Assembly: GCA_965651815.1 (NCBI GenBank)
Contig: CBFGTJ010000078.1
Coordinates: 1 to 13,405 of the forward strand
From: CBFGTJ01 sp965651815
Lineage (GTDB): Bacteria; Actinomycetota; Acidimicrobiia; Acidimicrobiales; Microtrichaceae
Reading direction: 5' to 3'
Length of the DNA: 13,405 nucleotides
Under the pieces are notes generated by a model. That model was not told the origin of the DNA. It saw nothing but the letters and a program-made list of their open reading frames with translations, and ran no database searches. Of the stretch, positions 13,077 to 13,405 are shown piece after piece. A program made the translations under genes and the position numbers. Numbering within the stretch: the first letter of the stretch is position 1; each line of letters starts with the position of its first letter.

Positions 13077-13365
13077 TCAGGCGGCCGCGTGCGCGGCGCG
13101 CAGCGCCGCGATGTCGAGCTTGCCCATGCCGAGCATCGCCTTCGTGGCCGCCGCGGCCTTGGCCGGGTCGGGGTCGCCGATGAGGTCGACGAGCTCCGCG
13201 GGGACGACCTGCCAGGAGAGGCCGTAGCGGTCCTTGAGCCACCCGCACTGCGACTCCTCGCCACCGTCGCTCAGCAGCTCCCAGTAGCGGTCGACCTCCG
13301 CCTGGTCGGCGCAGGTGATCTCGAACGAGACCGCCTCGTCGAAGGTGAACTGGGGTCCGCCGTTG
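13077..13365 (-). CDS. PhnB-like VOC-superfamily protein, N-terminus missing
   Basis: The last 95 codons of a VOC (glyoxalase-fold) protein of the group often named PhnB or 3-demethylubiquinone-9 3-methyltransferase-like, which despite the name has no proven methyltransferase activity. Seen reading inward from the break: NGGPQFTFDEAVSFEITC, then QAEVDRYWELLSDGGEESQC, GWLKDRYGLSWQVVP, and a C-terminal tail PAKAAAATKAMLGMGKLDIA. Family members are about 140 to 160 residues, so some 50 to 60 N-terminal residues are missing. The break is not biological: an Illumina adapter begins at 13366, in the middle of the codon before Asn. It converges on tetR. Confidence 0.88.
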
Positions 13366-13405
13366 AGATCGGAAGAGCGTCGTGTAGGGAAAGAGTGTGG
13401 GGGGC
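13366..13405. other. Illumina TruSeq adapter contamination plus G run at contig end
   Basis: Positions 13366-13398 match the 33-base TruSeq read-through adapter exactly, beginning AGATCGGAAGAGCG and ending GGGAAAGAGTGT. The remaining bases are GGGGGGC, like the poly-G produced by two-colour sequencers when signal is lost. These 40 bases are not part of the genome. Confidence 0.97.

Noticed and set aside
1..13405. A hidden defence, phage or mobile system
   Set aside because: No integrase, transposase, terminal repeats, tRNA-flanked boundary, toxin-antitoxin pair or composition shift was seen; the nuclease is a secreted SNase, not a defence effector.

Overview
The window looks like one contig end to end from a very GC-rich actinobacterium. 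The signs are the GC-rich third codon positions throughout, GTG starts, TAnnnT -10 boxes placed right at start codons, a Tat lipoprotein, a CadI/ArsR pair closest to mycobacterial proteins, and a Thr/Pro-linked nuclease with an Excalibur domain. I would guess Actinomycetota, possibly Acidimicrobiia; no rRNA or tRNA is present to settle it. It reads as ordinary chromosome: no insertion sequence, phage gene, CRISPR array or integrase was seen.

There are sixteen protein genes, two of them cut by the window ends. From left to right: the C-terminal half of an NADPH-dependent MDR oxidoreductase (+), a DoxX-like membrane protein (-), a double-hotdog thioesterase (+), the metal(loid) pair cadI (-) and arsR (+), the AMP-transferase selO (-), a serine-hydrolase lipoprotein (+), a Tat-exported PhoD phosphatase (-), a LOG-family nucleotide-binding protein (+), a two-gene flavin unit of PPOX-type oxidoreductase and short flavodoxin (-,-), a secreted SNase/Excalibur nuclease (+), a translationally coupled DHA2-type MFS exporter and acyl-CoA thioesterase (-,-) facing a TetR regulator (+), and the C-terminal part of a PhnB-like VOC protein (-).

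The layout is unusual: the fourteen transcription units strictly alternate strand. Convergent partners almost touch or overlap (gaps of 27, 15, 4, 2, 10 and 43 bp, and one 16-bp overlap), and all regulation is packed into six divergent gaps of 68 to 133 bp. Those gaps hold the regulatory signals I can read: a 16-bp palindrome between cadI and arsR, two back-to-back inverted repeats upstream of the LOG promoter, and three copies of a 15-bp operator-like element exactly 21 bp apart between the exporter and tetR. Several genes show a TAnnnT box 7 nt before the start codon, which points to leaderless mRNAs.

The last 40 bases are not biological. From 13366 the sequence is a perfect Illumina TruSeq adapter followed by a G run, so the VOC gene is cut by an artefact. 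The first ~36 bases also fail to match the family of the gene they lie in. I did not find a convincing new multi-gene system. The best leads are the phased operator array with its exporter-thioesterase operon, the leaderless promoter set, and the flavodoxin that lacks a central segment.
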